NCBI GenBank assembly: GCA_946886405.1
Contig: CAMPIO010000144.1
Span: forward strand, 1 to 6,032
Length of the DNA stretch: 6,032 bases
Source of the DNA: an uncultured Pseudoxanthomonas sp.
GTDB lineage: Bacteria; Pseudomonadota; Gammaproteobacteria; Xanthomonadales; Xanthomonadaceae
Direction: 5' to 3'
A program made the translations under genes and the position numbers. A model generated the notes under the pieces. The model did no database searches. It was given only the letters and a program-made list of their open reading frames with translations, and had not been told where the DNA came from. Below are positions 1 to 5,459 of this stretch, piece by piece (the stretch's first letter is position 1; the number at the start of each line of letters is the position of its first letter).

Positions 1-1210
1 GATCGTCGGGCTGGACATCGGCACCTCCAAGGTGACGGCGCTGGTCGGCGAGTACGCACCGGGCAATCCGATCGAAGTGATCGGCATCGGCTCGCACGAA
101 TCGCGTGGGCTCAAGCGCGGCGTCGTGGTGGACATCGAATCCACGGTGCAGTCGATCCAGCGCGCCATCGAGGAAGCCGAGCTGATGGCCGGCTGCGAGA
201 TCCGCTCGGTCTACGCCTCGATCTCCGGCAACCACGTGCAGTGCCGCAACTCGCCCGGCATCGTGCCGATCCGCGACGGCGAAGTGACCTGGGGCGACCT
301 TGACCGCGTGCTGGAGGCAGCGAAGGCCGTCGCCATCCCGGCCGACCAGAAGATCCTCCATGCCATCCCGCGCGAGTACAAGCTGGACAATTCGCAGGAA
401 GGCATCCGCAATCCGGTCGGCATGACCGGCGTGCGCCTGGAAGTCGACGCGCACCTGGTTTTCTGCGCGCAGTCCGCCGCAGCCAACATCAGCAAGTGCG
501 TGCAGCGCTGCGGCCTGCAGATCGACGACCTGATCTTCTCGTCGCTGGCCTCCAGCGTGGCGGTGCTGACCAGCGACGAGCGCGAGCTCGGCGTGGTGCT
601 GGTCGACATGGGCGCGGGCACCACCGACCTGGCGGTATTCGTGCAGGGCGCAATCTGCCACACGGCGTCGCTGCCGATCGCCGGCGACCAGGTGACCAAC
701 GACATCGCGCACATGCTGCGCACGCCGACGCCGGAAGCCGAGCAGATCAAGGTGCGCTATGCCTGCGCGCTCGCGCAACTGGCAACGGCAGAAGAAAGCA
801 TCCAGGTGCCCAGCGTCGGCGACCGCCCACCGCGCCGCCTGCCGCGCCACGCGCTGGCGCAGGCCGTGCAGCAGCGCTACGAAGAGATCTTCGAGATGGT
901 GCAGGCGGAACTGCGCCGCTCCGGCTTCGAAGAACGTGTGCGCGCCGGCATGGTGCTGACCGGCGGCGCCGCGAAGATGGAAGGCGTGGTCGAGCTGGCG
1001 GAAGAAATGCTGCAGATGCCCGTGCGCGTCGGCATCCCGCAGCACGTCACCGGCCTGGGCGAAGTGGTCGGCAACCCGGTGCATGCCACCGGCGTCGGCC
1101 TGCTGCTGATGGGTAGCCAGATCGAACATCCCCGGCGTCCGTCGTTGCCCACGGGCAAGGCGGGCAGCTGGTTCAAGAAACTGCAGAACTGGTATCGCGG
1201 CGAGTTCTGA
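1..1210 (+). CDS. ftsA: Cell division protein FtsA, 5' end cut off by window
   Basis: FtsA is an actin-like ATPase that tethers FtsZ filaments to the inner membrane and recruits later division proteins. The reading frame is already open at base 2, where it reads IVGLDIGTSKVTALVGE, so the GTG at 32 is an internal valine and not the start. About 402 residues are visible, and comparison with E. coli FtsA (420 residues) suggests only about ten N-terminal residues are missing. Visible motifs are phosphate-1 LDIGTSK (bases ~11-31), phosphate-2 VDMGAGTTDLAVF (~602-640) and the adenosine motif VLTGGAAKMEG (~953-985). Between them lie the FtsA-specific 1C domain and the conserved GVRLEVDAHLV segment. 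The C terminus GSWFKKLQNWYRGEF matches the amphipathic membrane-targeting helix of the family. The gene is followed by ftsZ after 86 nt, as in most gammaproteobacteria. No frameshift or missing motif is seen. Identification is firm. Confidence 0.97.
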   Translation, partial: IVGLDIGTSKVTALVGEYAPGNPIEVIGIGSHESRGLKRGVVVDIESTVQSIQRAIEEAELMAGCEIRSVYASISGNHVQCRNSPGIVPIRDGEVTWGDLDRVLEAAKAVAIPADQKILHAIPREYKLDNSQEGIRNPVGMTGVRLEVDAHLVFCAQSAAANISKCVQRCGLQIDDLIFSSLASSVAVLTSDERELGVVLVDMGAGTTDLAVFVQGAICHTASLPIAGDQVTNDIAHMLRTPTPEAEQIKVRYACALAQLATAEESIQVPSVGDRPPRRLPRHALAQAVQQRYEEIFEMVQAELRRSGFEERVRAGMVLTGGAAKMEGVVELAEEMLQMPVRVGIPQHVTGLGEVVGNPVHATGVGLLLMGSQIEHPRRPSLPTGKAGSWFKKLQNWYRGEF

Positions 1211-1296
1211 GTGAGGCGACACCTACCGCGAAGTTGAAGGCATCACGACGTTCGTTCCACACAGCACCACATAACTAAATAAACGAGGACAAGGAC
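1211..1296 (+). promoter_or_regulatory. ftsA-ftsZ spacer: AT-rich ftsZ leader with Shine-Dalgarno
   Basis: This 86-nt spacer becomes AT-rich near its end (bases 1268-1284, ataactaaataaa core), unlike the GC-rich flanks. GAGGA at 1285-1289 sits 7 nt before the ftsZ ATG at 1297 and is the best Shine-Dalgarno in the window. It fixes the ftsZ start. A second AAGGA at 1291-1295 is too close to the ATG to be the main site. A TTGAAG at 1234-1239 resembles a -35, but no -10 with proper spacing follows, so a dedicated ftsZ promoter here is not supported. The AT-rich tract probably keeps the leader unstructured for strong translation of ftsZ relative to ftsA, which is inference. Confidence 0.7.
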
Positions 1297-2526
1297 ATGG
1301 CACATTTCGAACTGGTTGAAAAGATGGCTCCGAATGCAGTGATCAAGGTCGTGGGCGTGGGCGGCGGCGGCGGCAACGCCGTGGCGCACATGGTCAACGG
1401 CAGCGTCGATGGCGTGGAGTTCATCACCGCCAACACCGATTCGCAGGCGATCAAGAACTGCGGCGCCAAGCTGCAGCTGCAATTGGGTGGCAACGTCACC
1501 AAGGGTCTGGGCGCGGGCGCGAATCCGGAAGTCGGTCGCCAGGCCGCGCTGGAGGACCGCGAGCGCATCATCGAGGCGCTGGATGGCGCCGACATGGTGT
1601 TCATCACCGCCGGCATGGGTGGTGGTACCGGTACCGGCGCCGCGCCGGTCGTCGCGCAGCTGGCCAAGGAAATGGGCATCCTGACCGTCGCCGTGGTCAC
1701 CAAGCCGTTCCCGTTCGAAGGTCGCCGCCGCATGCAGGTCGCGCTGAAGGGCATCGAGGAACTGAGCCACCACTGCGACTCGCTGATCACCATTCCGAAC
1801 GAGAAGCTGATCACCGTGCTGGGCCGCAATGCGACGATGATCCAGGCCTTCCGCGCCGCCAACGACGTGCTGCTCGGCGCCGTGCAGGGCATCGCCGACC
1901 TGATCGTGCGTCCGGGCCTGATCAACGTCGACTTCGCCGACGTGCGCACCGTGATGAGCGAGATGGGTCTGGCGATGATGGGTACCGGTTCGGCCCGCGG
2001 CGACGACCGCGCGCAGGCTGCGGCCGAGGCGGCGATCCAGAACCCGCTGCTGGACGACGTGAACCTCAACGGTGCCAATGGCATCCTGGTCAACATCACC
2101 GCCGGCCCGGACTTCACCATGGCCGAGTTCGACGAAGTGGGCCGCACCATCGAAGGCTTCGCTTCGGAAGACGCGACCGTGGTCGTGGGCACCGTGCTGG
2201 ATCCGGACATGCAGGACGAAGTGCGCGTGACCGTGGTGGCGACCGGCCTGAACCGCACCGCCGCGGCCCGCCAGCCGATCGGCCGCGGCGGCGACCTGCG
2301 CGAGCCGATGCGTGCACCGATCAAGCTGGTCCGCGACGCCACCACCGGCATGCCGATCGACGACGGCTTCTCCATGGACCCGATCAGTGCTGCCACCAGC
2401 GGTCTGGGCCTGCGTCGCGGTTCGGCCTCGCCCGCGCCGTCGGCCCCGGCATCCGCGCCGGTCTCGGCGGAACTGCCGTCCGACTACCTGGACATCCCGG
2501 CGTTCCTGCGCCGCCAGGCCGACTGA
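1297..2526 (+). CDS. ftsZ: Cell division protein FtsZ, tubulin-like GTPase
   Basis: FtsZ polymerises in the cytoplasm at mid-cell into the Z ring that organises division. The 409-residue product has every expected element. The N-terminal nucleotide-binding glycine loop is [12 protein letters not shown] (residues ~21-32). The tubulin signature GGGTGTG is at residues 108-114. The T7 synergy loop is N210-V-D212-F-A-D215, whose acidic residues complete the GTPase site of the neighbouring subunit. A C-terminal polymerisation domain follows to about residue 318, then a variable linker (~320-395) rich in Ala, Ser and Pro. The conserved C-terminal peptide [14 protein letters not shown] (396-409) binds FtsA and ZipA and is nearly identical to that of E. 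coli. The start is set by GAGGA at 1285-1289. It probably shares a transcript with ftsA. Two hairpins downstream suggest transcription largely stops before lpxC. Complete and unremarkable, with very high certainty. Confidence 0.99.
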   Translation: MAHFELVEKMAPNAVIKVVGVGGGGGNAVAHMVNGSVDGVEFITANTDSQAIKNCGAKLQLQLGGNVTKGLGAGANPEVGRQAALEDRERIIEALDGADMVFITAGMGGGTGTGAAPVVAQLAKEMGILTVAVVTKPFPFEGRRRMQVALKGIEELSHHCDSLITIPNEKLITVLGRNATMIQAFRAANDVLLGAVQGIADLIVRPGLINVDFADVRTVMSEMGLAMMGTGSARGDDRAQAAAEAAIQNPLLDDVNLNGANGILVNITAGPDFTMAEFDEVGRTIEGFASEDATVVVGTVLDPDMQDEVRVTVVATGLNRTAAARQPIGRGGDLREPMRAPIKLVRDATTGMPIDDGFSMDPISAATSGLGLRRGSASPAPSAPASAPVSAELPSDYLDIPAFLRRQAD

Positions 2527-2537
2527 TCCACGTACTG

Positions 2538-2557
2538 CCCTCCCCGAAAGGGGAGGG
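2538..2557 (+). terminator. First hairpin after ftsZ (8-bp stem, GAAA loop)
   Basis: CCCTCCCC (2538-2545) pairs perfectly with GGGGAGGG (2550-2557) around a GAAA tetraloop of the very stable GNRA class, 11 nt after the ftsZ stop. No U-run follows, so by itself it is a poor intrinsic terminator. It may protect the ftsZ 3' end from exonucleases or help a downstream terminator. Confidence 0.55.
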
Positions 2558-2588
2558 GCCTTACCGCACGACAACGCCATGTCCTTTC

Positions 2589-2621
2589 GCTGCCGGACCT
2601 TCACCGGTCCGGCAGCCCTTT
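2589..2621 (+). terminator. Second hairpin after ftsZ, likely intrinsic terminator
   Basis: GCTGCCGGACC (2589-2599) pairs perfectly over 11 bp with GGTCCGGCAGC (2606-2616), leaving a 6-nt loop TTCACC. The tail CCCTTTCCC contains only a short T-run, so termination may be partial or factor-assisted. Its place between ftsZ and the lpxC promoter-like element makes it the probable end of the dcw transcript. Confidence 0.7.
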
Positions 2622-2675
2622 CCCGACGGCCTTACCAGATCGTTGTTGCAGGGGTGGGACAGACCGGTTCTTCCG

Positions 2676-2704
2676 TTAAGATTCAGTGGTCTGCGTGATA
2701 TTCT
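2676..2704 (+). promoter_or_regulatory. Candidate sigma-70 promoter of lpxC
   Basis: TTAAGA (2676-2681, 4/6 to TTGACA) lies exactly 17 bp before TATTCT (2699-2704, 4/6 to TATAAT). The -10 is preceded by TGA, which makes an extended -10 (TGn). The predicted start of transcription is near 2711, giving a leader of about 34 nt to the lpxC ATG. In this leader CAGGT (2716-2720) can pair with ACCTG (2728-2732). The position after two ftsZ hairpins supports independent transcription of lpxC. The call rests on consensus matching by eye. Confidence 0.55.
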
Positions 2705-2744
2705 CGCTGCCCGCTCAGGTTCCCCCCACCTGCGATTCCCCTCC

Positions 2745-3659
2745 ATGGCCCAGCAACGCACCCTCAAGAACGTGATCCGCGCGACGGGCGTGGGGCTGCA
2801 CAGTGGCGAAAAGGTCTACATGACCCTGCGCCCGGCTCCCGTGGATACCGGCATCGTGTTCCGGCGCATCGACCTGGCCCCGGTGGTGGAGATTCCCGCC
2901 AGCGCGGAACTCGTCACCGAGACCACGCTGTGCACGGGGCTGACCTGCGAAGGCGCGAAGGTGCAGACCGTCGAACACCTGATGTCGGCGATGGCCGGCC
3001 TGGGCGTCGACAATGCGTACGTGGAACTGTCTTCGGCCGAGCTGCCGATCATGGACGGCTCTGCGGGTCCGTTCGTGTTCCTGATCCAGTCCGCCGGCAT
3101 CGCCGAGCAGGACGCACCCAAGCGCTTCATCCGCATCACCCGTCCGGTGGAAGTCACCGAAGGCGACAAGGTGGCGCGGTTCGAGCCGTACGACGGTTTC
3201 AAGCTGGGCTTCACGGTCAAGTTCGATCACCCGATGATCCCGGCGTCGCAATCGCGGGCGGAAGTGGATTTCTCCACCGGCGCCTACGTCAAGGAAGTCG
3301 CGCGCGCACGCACGTTCGGCTTCATGCGCGACCTGGAGTACATGCGCGAGCGCAACCTCGGTCTCGGTGGTTCGATGGACAACGCGATCGTGCTGGACGA
3401 GTACCGTGTGTTGAACGAAGACGGTCTGCGCTACACGGACGAATTCGTCCGCCACAAGATCCTGGACGCCATCGGCGACCTCTACCTCGCCGGCCGTCCC
3501 ATCCTGGGCGCCTATGAGGGCTTCAAATCGGGCCATGCCCTGAACAACAAGCTGGTCCGCGCCCTGCTGGCCGAGACCTCGGCGTGGGAAGAAGTGACCT
3601 TCGAGGACCGTGCCCTACCGTCCCCGGTCACGTACGCAGCACCGGCCCTGGCCGTCTGA
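2745..3659 (+). CDS. lpxC: UDP-3-O-acyl-N-acetylglucosamine deacetylase LpxC
   Basis: LpxC is the zinc-dependent cytosolic deacetylase that removes the acetyl group from UDP-3-O-acyl-GlcNAc, the committed step of lipid A synthesis. The ATG at 2745 gives 304 residues beginning [21 protein letters not shown], aligned with the N terminus of E. coli LpxC (305 residues). The frame is open back to a TTG at 2643, but that would add 34 unrelated residues spanning the promoter-like element, so it was not chosen. Zinc ligands correspond to His78 (TVEHLM), His237 and Asp241 ([10 protein letters not shown]). The catalytic base is Glu77 and the assisting histidine is His264 (SGHALNN). Other family blocks are IMDGSAGPF (102-110), ARTFGFMRD (188-196) and LNEDGLRY (223-230). 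There is no Shine-Dalgarno; the ATG follows a pyrimidine-rich leader. The C terminus is nonpolar (APALAV). Identification is certain; the start is very likely. Confidence 0.98.
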   Translation: MAQQRTLKNVIRATGVGLHSGEKVYMTLRPAPVDTGIVFRRIDLAPVVEIPASAELVTETTLCTGLTCEGAKVQTVEHLMSAMAGLGVDNAYVELSSAELPIMDGSAGPFVFLIQSAGIAEQDAPKRFIRITRPVEVTEGDKVARFEPYDGFKLGFTVKFDHPMIPASQSRAEVDFSTGAYVKEVARARTFGFMRDLEYMRERNLGLGGSMDNAIVLDEYRVLNEDGLRYTDEFVRHKILDAIGDLYLAGRPILGAYEGFKSGHALNNKLVRALLAETSAWEEVTFEDRALPSPVTYAAPALAV

Positions 3660-3860
3660 GACGTCCGTCCCGCGAGGACGGTGAATCCGTTGTCGCCCGG
3701 TTTCCCACCCCCGTCACGCGGTGGTGTGAGAATGGTTACGCCTTGGCGAAAGTGTGAACCCGGTCAGGAAATGGGCCGGAAAATAACGCGCCCTTAACTT
3801 CTGACTAACGCTCCGACCGGCGGTGGCCGGTACCATGCCCCGTCCCTCGTGATGGCCGAG
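3660..3860. other. lpxC/dciA convergent intergenic region
   Basis: This 201-nt gap, the longest in the window, holds no convincing gene. It is more AT-rich than its flanks, especially 3721-3811. CCGTCC (3665-3670) pairs with GGACGG (3676-3681) just after the lpxC stop, a 6-bp stem without a U-run and so a weak terminator at best. ACCGGC (3816-3821) pairs with GCCGGT (3826-3831) around GGTG near the dciA stop, also without a U-run on either strand. AATAACGC (3782-3789) and ACTAACGC (3804-3811) form a near-identical direct repeat with a 22-bp period, about two helical turns. TACCAT at 3831-3836 resembles a -10 for plus-strand transcription but has no -35 at the right distance. Neither converging gene has an obvious strong terminator. 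Confidence 0.5.
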
Positions 3861-4328
3861 TCAATTTTTCCGCCGATCACGATGACTGCCCCGAGGGGCG
3901 GGCGTACCGGCGGAGTCCGGTTCGGACAGGAGGTCGAGGGCCGCTTGCAGCCCTTTGCGGGACGCCTCCGACACGGGTACGGCCGGGCCTTGCGCAGGTT
4001 TCACGAACGGCGCGGGGCTTGTCTTGGCGGTGACATCGGTGACCGCCAGTCCGATGGATTGGGCCACGTTGATCAATTCGGGTGCCGCCAGGCGAAGCCG
4101 GGCGTTCCACACGGGGGAGTCGACGATAAAAACGAGCCGCTTGCCCGCCACGTTCGCCAACCGGCAATGGGGCGCGAGGGCAGGCGGAAGGCAGGGGCGA
4201 AGCTGCTGTTCCAAGGCGTCGAGCCACAAGGCGCGACGCACCGGGTCGGTGGCGGCATCCGTCAGGGCGGCCTGCAGGGCAGGTTGCACGATGCCGGCGC
4301 GGCGCGGCTTGGACTTCGAATCAGACAT
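3861..4328 (-). CDS. dciA: DUF721 protein, probable DnaB helicase operator DciA
   Basis: The 155-residue product matches the DUF721/DciA family. DciA is the ancestral replicative-helicase loader/operator that interacts with DnaB in most bacteria lacking phage-derived DnaC or DnaI. The DUF721 core is about residues 30-100. Its hallmark is the KH-like strand-helix segment VAGKRLVFIVDSPVWNARLR (60-79) followed by LAAPELINVAQ. The N terminus is basic (MSDSKSKPRR). Residues ~101-155 form a Pro/Ala/Ser-rich, charged, probably disordered tail ending DRRKN. The start cannot lie further upstream because an in-frame TAG is at 4337-4335, three codons before the ATG. A GTG at residue 14 is an alternative that would only trim the basic end. 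No Shine-Dalgarno is present. It is convergent with lpxC and divergent from the M23 gene with 8 bp between ATGs. Family assignment is strong; function comes from the family and from the conserved position between lpxC and secA. Confidence 0.85.
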   Translation of the reverse strand: MSDSKSKPRRAGIVQPALQAALTDAATDPVRRALWLDALEQQLRPCLPPALAPHCRLANVAGKRLVFIVDSPVWNARLRLAAPELINVAQSIGLAVTDVTAKTSPAPFVKPAQGPAVPVSEASRKGLQAALDLLSEPDSAGTPAPRGSHRDRRKN

Positions 4329-4336
4329 CGGTATCT
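4329..4336. promoter_or_regulatory. 8-bp divergent start junction of dciA and M23 gene
   Basis: Only CGGTATCT separates the dciA ATG (4328-4326, minus) from the M23 ATG (4337-4339, plus). There is no room for a leader or promoter, so each gene's promoter and 5' untranslated region must lie inside the other's coding sequence, unless one mRNA is leaderless. No good Shine-Dalgarno is seen on either side. On the minus strand TATTGT (4364-4359) is a weak -10-like hexamer without a matching -35. Confidence 0.7.
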
Positions 4337-5287
4337 ATGAGCTTTAAGACCATCGTAAACAATACGCGTACCTGGTGGGCCCATGCGTCCGCCCATGGTG
4401 CCTATCGCATCCGCCTCGCGTTCCACGCACGTCCGTTGGCCAGCGCCGCAGTGCTGGTCGCCGCCGGTCTGCTGGTCGGTGCGGCCGGGCGCAGTGCCGC
4501 GGGCATGGGGCAGGTGTCGCTGCTGCAGGCCAAGACCGAGCAGCGCGACGCCGAACTGGACCAGGTGCGCCGCGGCGCCCAGCAGGAAATCAACGCCATG
4601 GCCGCGCGCCTGGGCGAACTGCAGGCACAAGCCAACCGCCTCAATGCGCTGGGCGAACGTCTGACCCGCGTGGGCCAGCTGCAGGACGGCGAGTTCGATT
4701 TCAACGAACCGGTCGGCGTCGGCGGCAACGACGTGTCCTTCGACATGAAGCCGGCCGATCTCAAGGACGGCGTGGACAATCTGGAGCAGCAGTTCGCCGC
4801 TTCCGGTCGCCAGCTCTCCGTGCTGGAGGCGCTGTTGTTCAACCGCGAACTGGACAAGAACGCCACCCCGGGCCGCATGCCCATCGCCAACAGCTACATC
4901 ACCTCCGGTTTCGGCGGTCGCGCCGATCCGTTCGGCGGCGGCGGCCAGAACCACAAGGGCATCGACTTCAAGGCACGCGTGGGCGACCCGGTGTTGTCGG
5001 TCGCCGACGGCGTGGTCAGCTTCGCCGGTGTGAAGGGCGGCTACGGCAATGTCATCGACGTCGATCACGGCAATGGCTATATCACCCGCTACGCACACAA
5101 CTCACGCCTCAGCGTGCGGGCCGGCGATCTGGTCCGCGTGGGTCAGGAAGTCGCCAAGGCCGGCTCGACGGGCCGCTCGACCGGTGCGCACGTGCATTTC
5201 GAGGTGTGGGAGAACGGGCGCGTGGTGAATCCGCGCAAGTTCCTGGGCGAAGGCCCGACGCCGGTGGGGCAGGTGACGCGCGGCTGA
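4337..5287 (+). CDS. Membrane-anchored M23 (LytM-type) metallopeptidase
   Basis: The 316-residue product is predicted to be an inner-membrane protein with a periplasmic zinc endopeptidase domain that cuts peptidoglycan cross-links. Residues 1-33 are short and basic (cytoplasmic side). Residues ~34-51 (PLASAAVLVAAGLLVGAA) form one transmembrane anchor. Residues ~58-115 are heptad-like and rich in Gln, Glu, Leu and Arg, a probable coiled coil. After a linker, the LytM domain runs from ~184 (ANSYITSGFGGRADPFGG) to ~303. The metal and catalytic set is intact: H206-x3-D210 (HKGID), H254 (RYAHN) and H285-V-H287 (GAHVHFEV). This argues for an active enzyme rather than a degenerate LytM activator such as EnvC or NlpD. 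ATG 4337 was chosen because no start codon occurs in the preceding ~75 nt of frame and the next candidate (GTG 4451) would cut the membrane helix. No Shine-Dalgarno is seen. It lies immediately before secA, as in related genomes. Substrate and partners are unknown. Confidence 0.9.
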   Translation: MSFKTIVNNTRTWWAHASAHGAYRIRLAFHARPLASAAVLVAAGLLVGAAGRSAAGMGQVSLLQAKTEQRDAELDQVRRGAQQEINAMAARLGELQAQANRLNALGERLTRVGQLQDGEFDFNEPVGVGGNDVSFDMKPADLKDGVDNLEQQFAASGRQLSVLEALLFNRELDKNATPGRMPIANSYITSGFGGRADPFGGGGQNHKGIDFKARVGDPVLSVADGVVSFAGVKGGYGNVIDVDHGNGYITRYAHNSRLSVRAGDLVRVGQEVAKAGSTGRSTGAHVHFEVWENGRVVNPRKFLGEGPTPVGQVTRG

Positions 5288-5308
5288 GGCCTGACGGAAC
5301 CAAACGGG

Positions 5309-5338
5309 AAGGCGGCGGTCCTACTGCCCGCCTTGATT
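5309..5338 (+). terminator. Probable terminator of the M23 gene
   Basis: Starting 22 nt after the M23 stop, AAGGCGGCGGT (5309-5319) folds against ACTGCCCGCCTT (5323-5334) with a 3-nt loop CCT, one bulged C (5329) and one G-U pair, giving 11 pairs. It is followed by GATTCC, so the U-tract is weak. It lies upstream of the TACAAT near secA and so fits the end of the M23 transcript. Confidence 0.5.
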
Positions 5339-5364
5339 CCCCGGGCGGCGCCCCAAGCTACAAT
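5333..5364 (+). promoter_or_regulatory. Candidate secA promoter
   Basis: TACAAT (5359-5364) matches the sigma-70 -10 consensus at 5 of 6 positions. The nearest -35-like hexamer, TTGATT (5333-5338), is 20 bp away, longer than the preferred 16-18, so the -35 is weak or differently placed. The expected start of transcription is near 5371, giving a leader of about 89 nt before secA. Confidence 0.5.
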
Positions 5365-5375
5365 ACGGTGTTGCC

Positions 5376-5409
5376 AGACAGGGCGCCTTGCGCCCTGTTT
5401 CGTTTTGGG
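5376..5409 (+). promoter_or_regulatory. secA leader hairpin with U-rich tail, attenuator-like
   Basis: ACAGGGCGC (5378-5386) pairs perfectly with GCGCCCTGT (5390-5398) around a 3-nt loop CTT. A G-U and an A-U pair (5377/5399, 5376/5400) can extend it to 11 bp. The tail TTTCGTTTTGGG makes this the most terminator-like structure in the window. If the TACAAT at 5359 is the secA promoter, the hairpin begins about 5 nt into the secA mRNA, so it would be a 5' protective stem or an attenuator. If secA is read from further upstream, it is simply a terminator behind the M23 gene that limits read-through. Confidence 0.6.
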
Positions 5410-5459
5410 CCCGCCGATGCCGCGCGGCCCCGGCGTCCTTTTCCTTTCCGGTTCCCTAC

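Noticed and set aside
496..1116. 206-residue plus-strand frame inside ftsA
   Set aside because: Arg/Ala/Gly-rich out-of-frame translation of conserved ftsA sequence; no domain and no ribosome site.
1243..2604. 453-residue open frame on the minus strand opposite ftsZ
   Set aside because: It mirrors the ftsZ codons, with composition dominated by His, Arg, Gly, Asp and Ala and no recognisable domain. This is typical of an antisense frame in high-GC DNA over a certain gene.
2660..2693. CAGACC / GGTCTG inverted repeat around the lpxC -35 region as an operator
   Set aside because: 6-bp arms separated by 22 nt are expected by chance at this GC content, and no known operator is recognised.
2643..2744. 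TTG at 2643 as a longer lpxC start
   Set aside because: It would place the promoter-like element and hairpin leader inside the gene and add 34 residues absent from LpxC homologues, which start at the MxQQRTLK or MIKQRTLK block.
2715..3536. 273-residue minus-strand frame opposite lpxC
   Set aside because: Antisense shadow of lpxC with His/Arg/Asp-rich composition.
4309..4337. TTGGAC / TATCTA as a promoter for the M23 gene
   Set aside because: Both hexamers match consensus poorly (3/6) and the start of transcription would fall inside the coding sequence, after the ATG.
3849..4340. 163-residue plus-strand frame over the dciA-like gene
   Set aside because: The minus-strand frame has the DUF721 signature; this one is Gly/Arg-rich with no family resemblance. 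The nearby TACCAT lacks a -35.
4262..5098. 278-residue minus-strand frame opposite the M23 gene
   Set aside because: Antisense shadow; the plus strand encodes an intact LytM domain.
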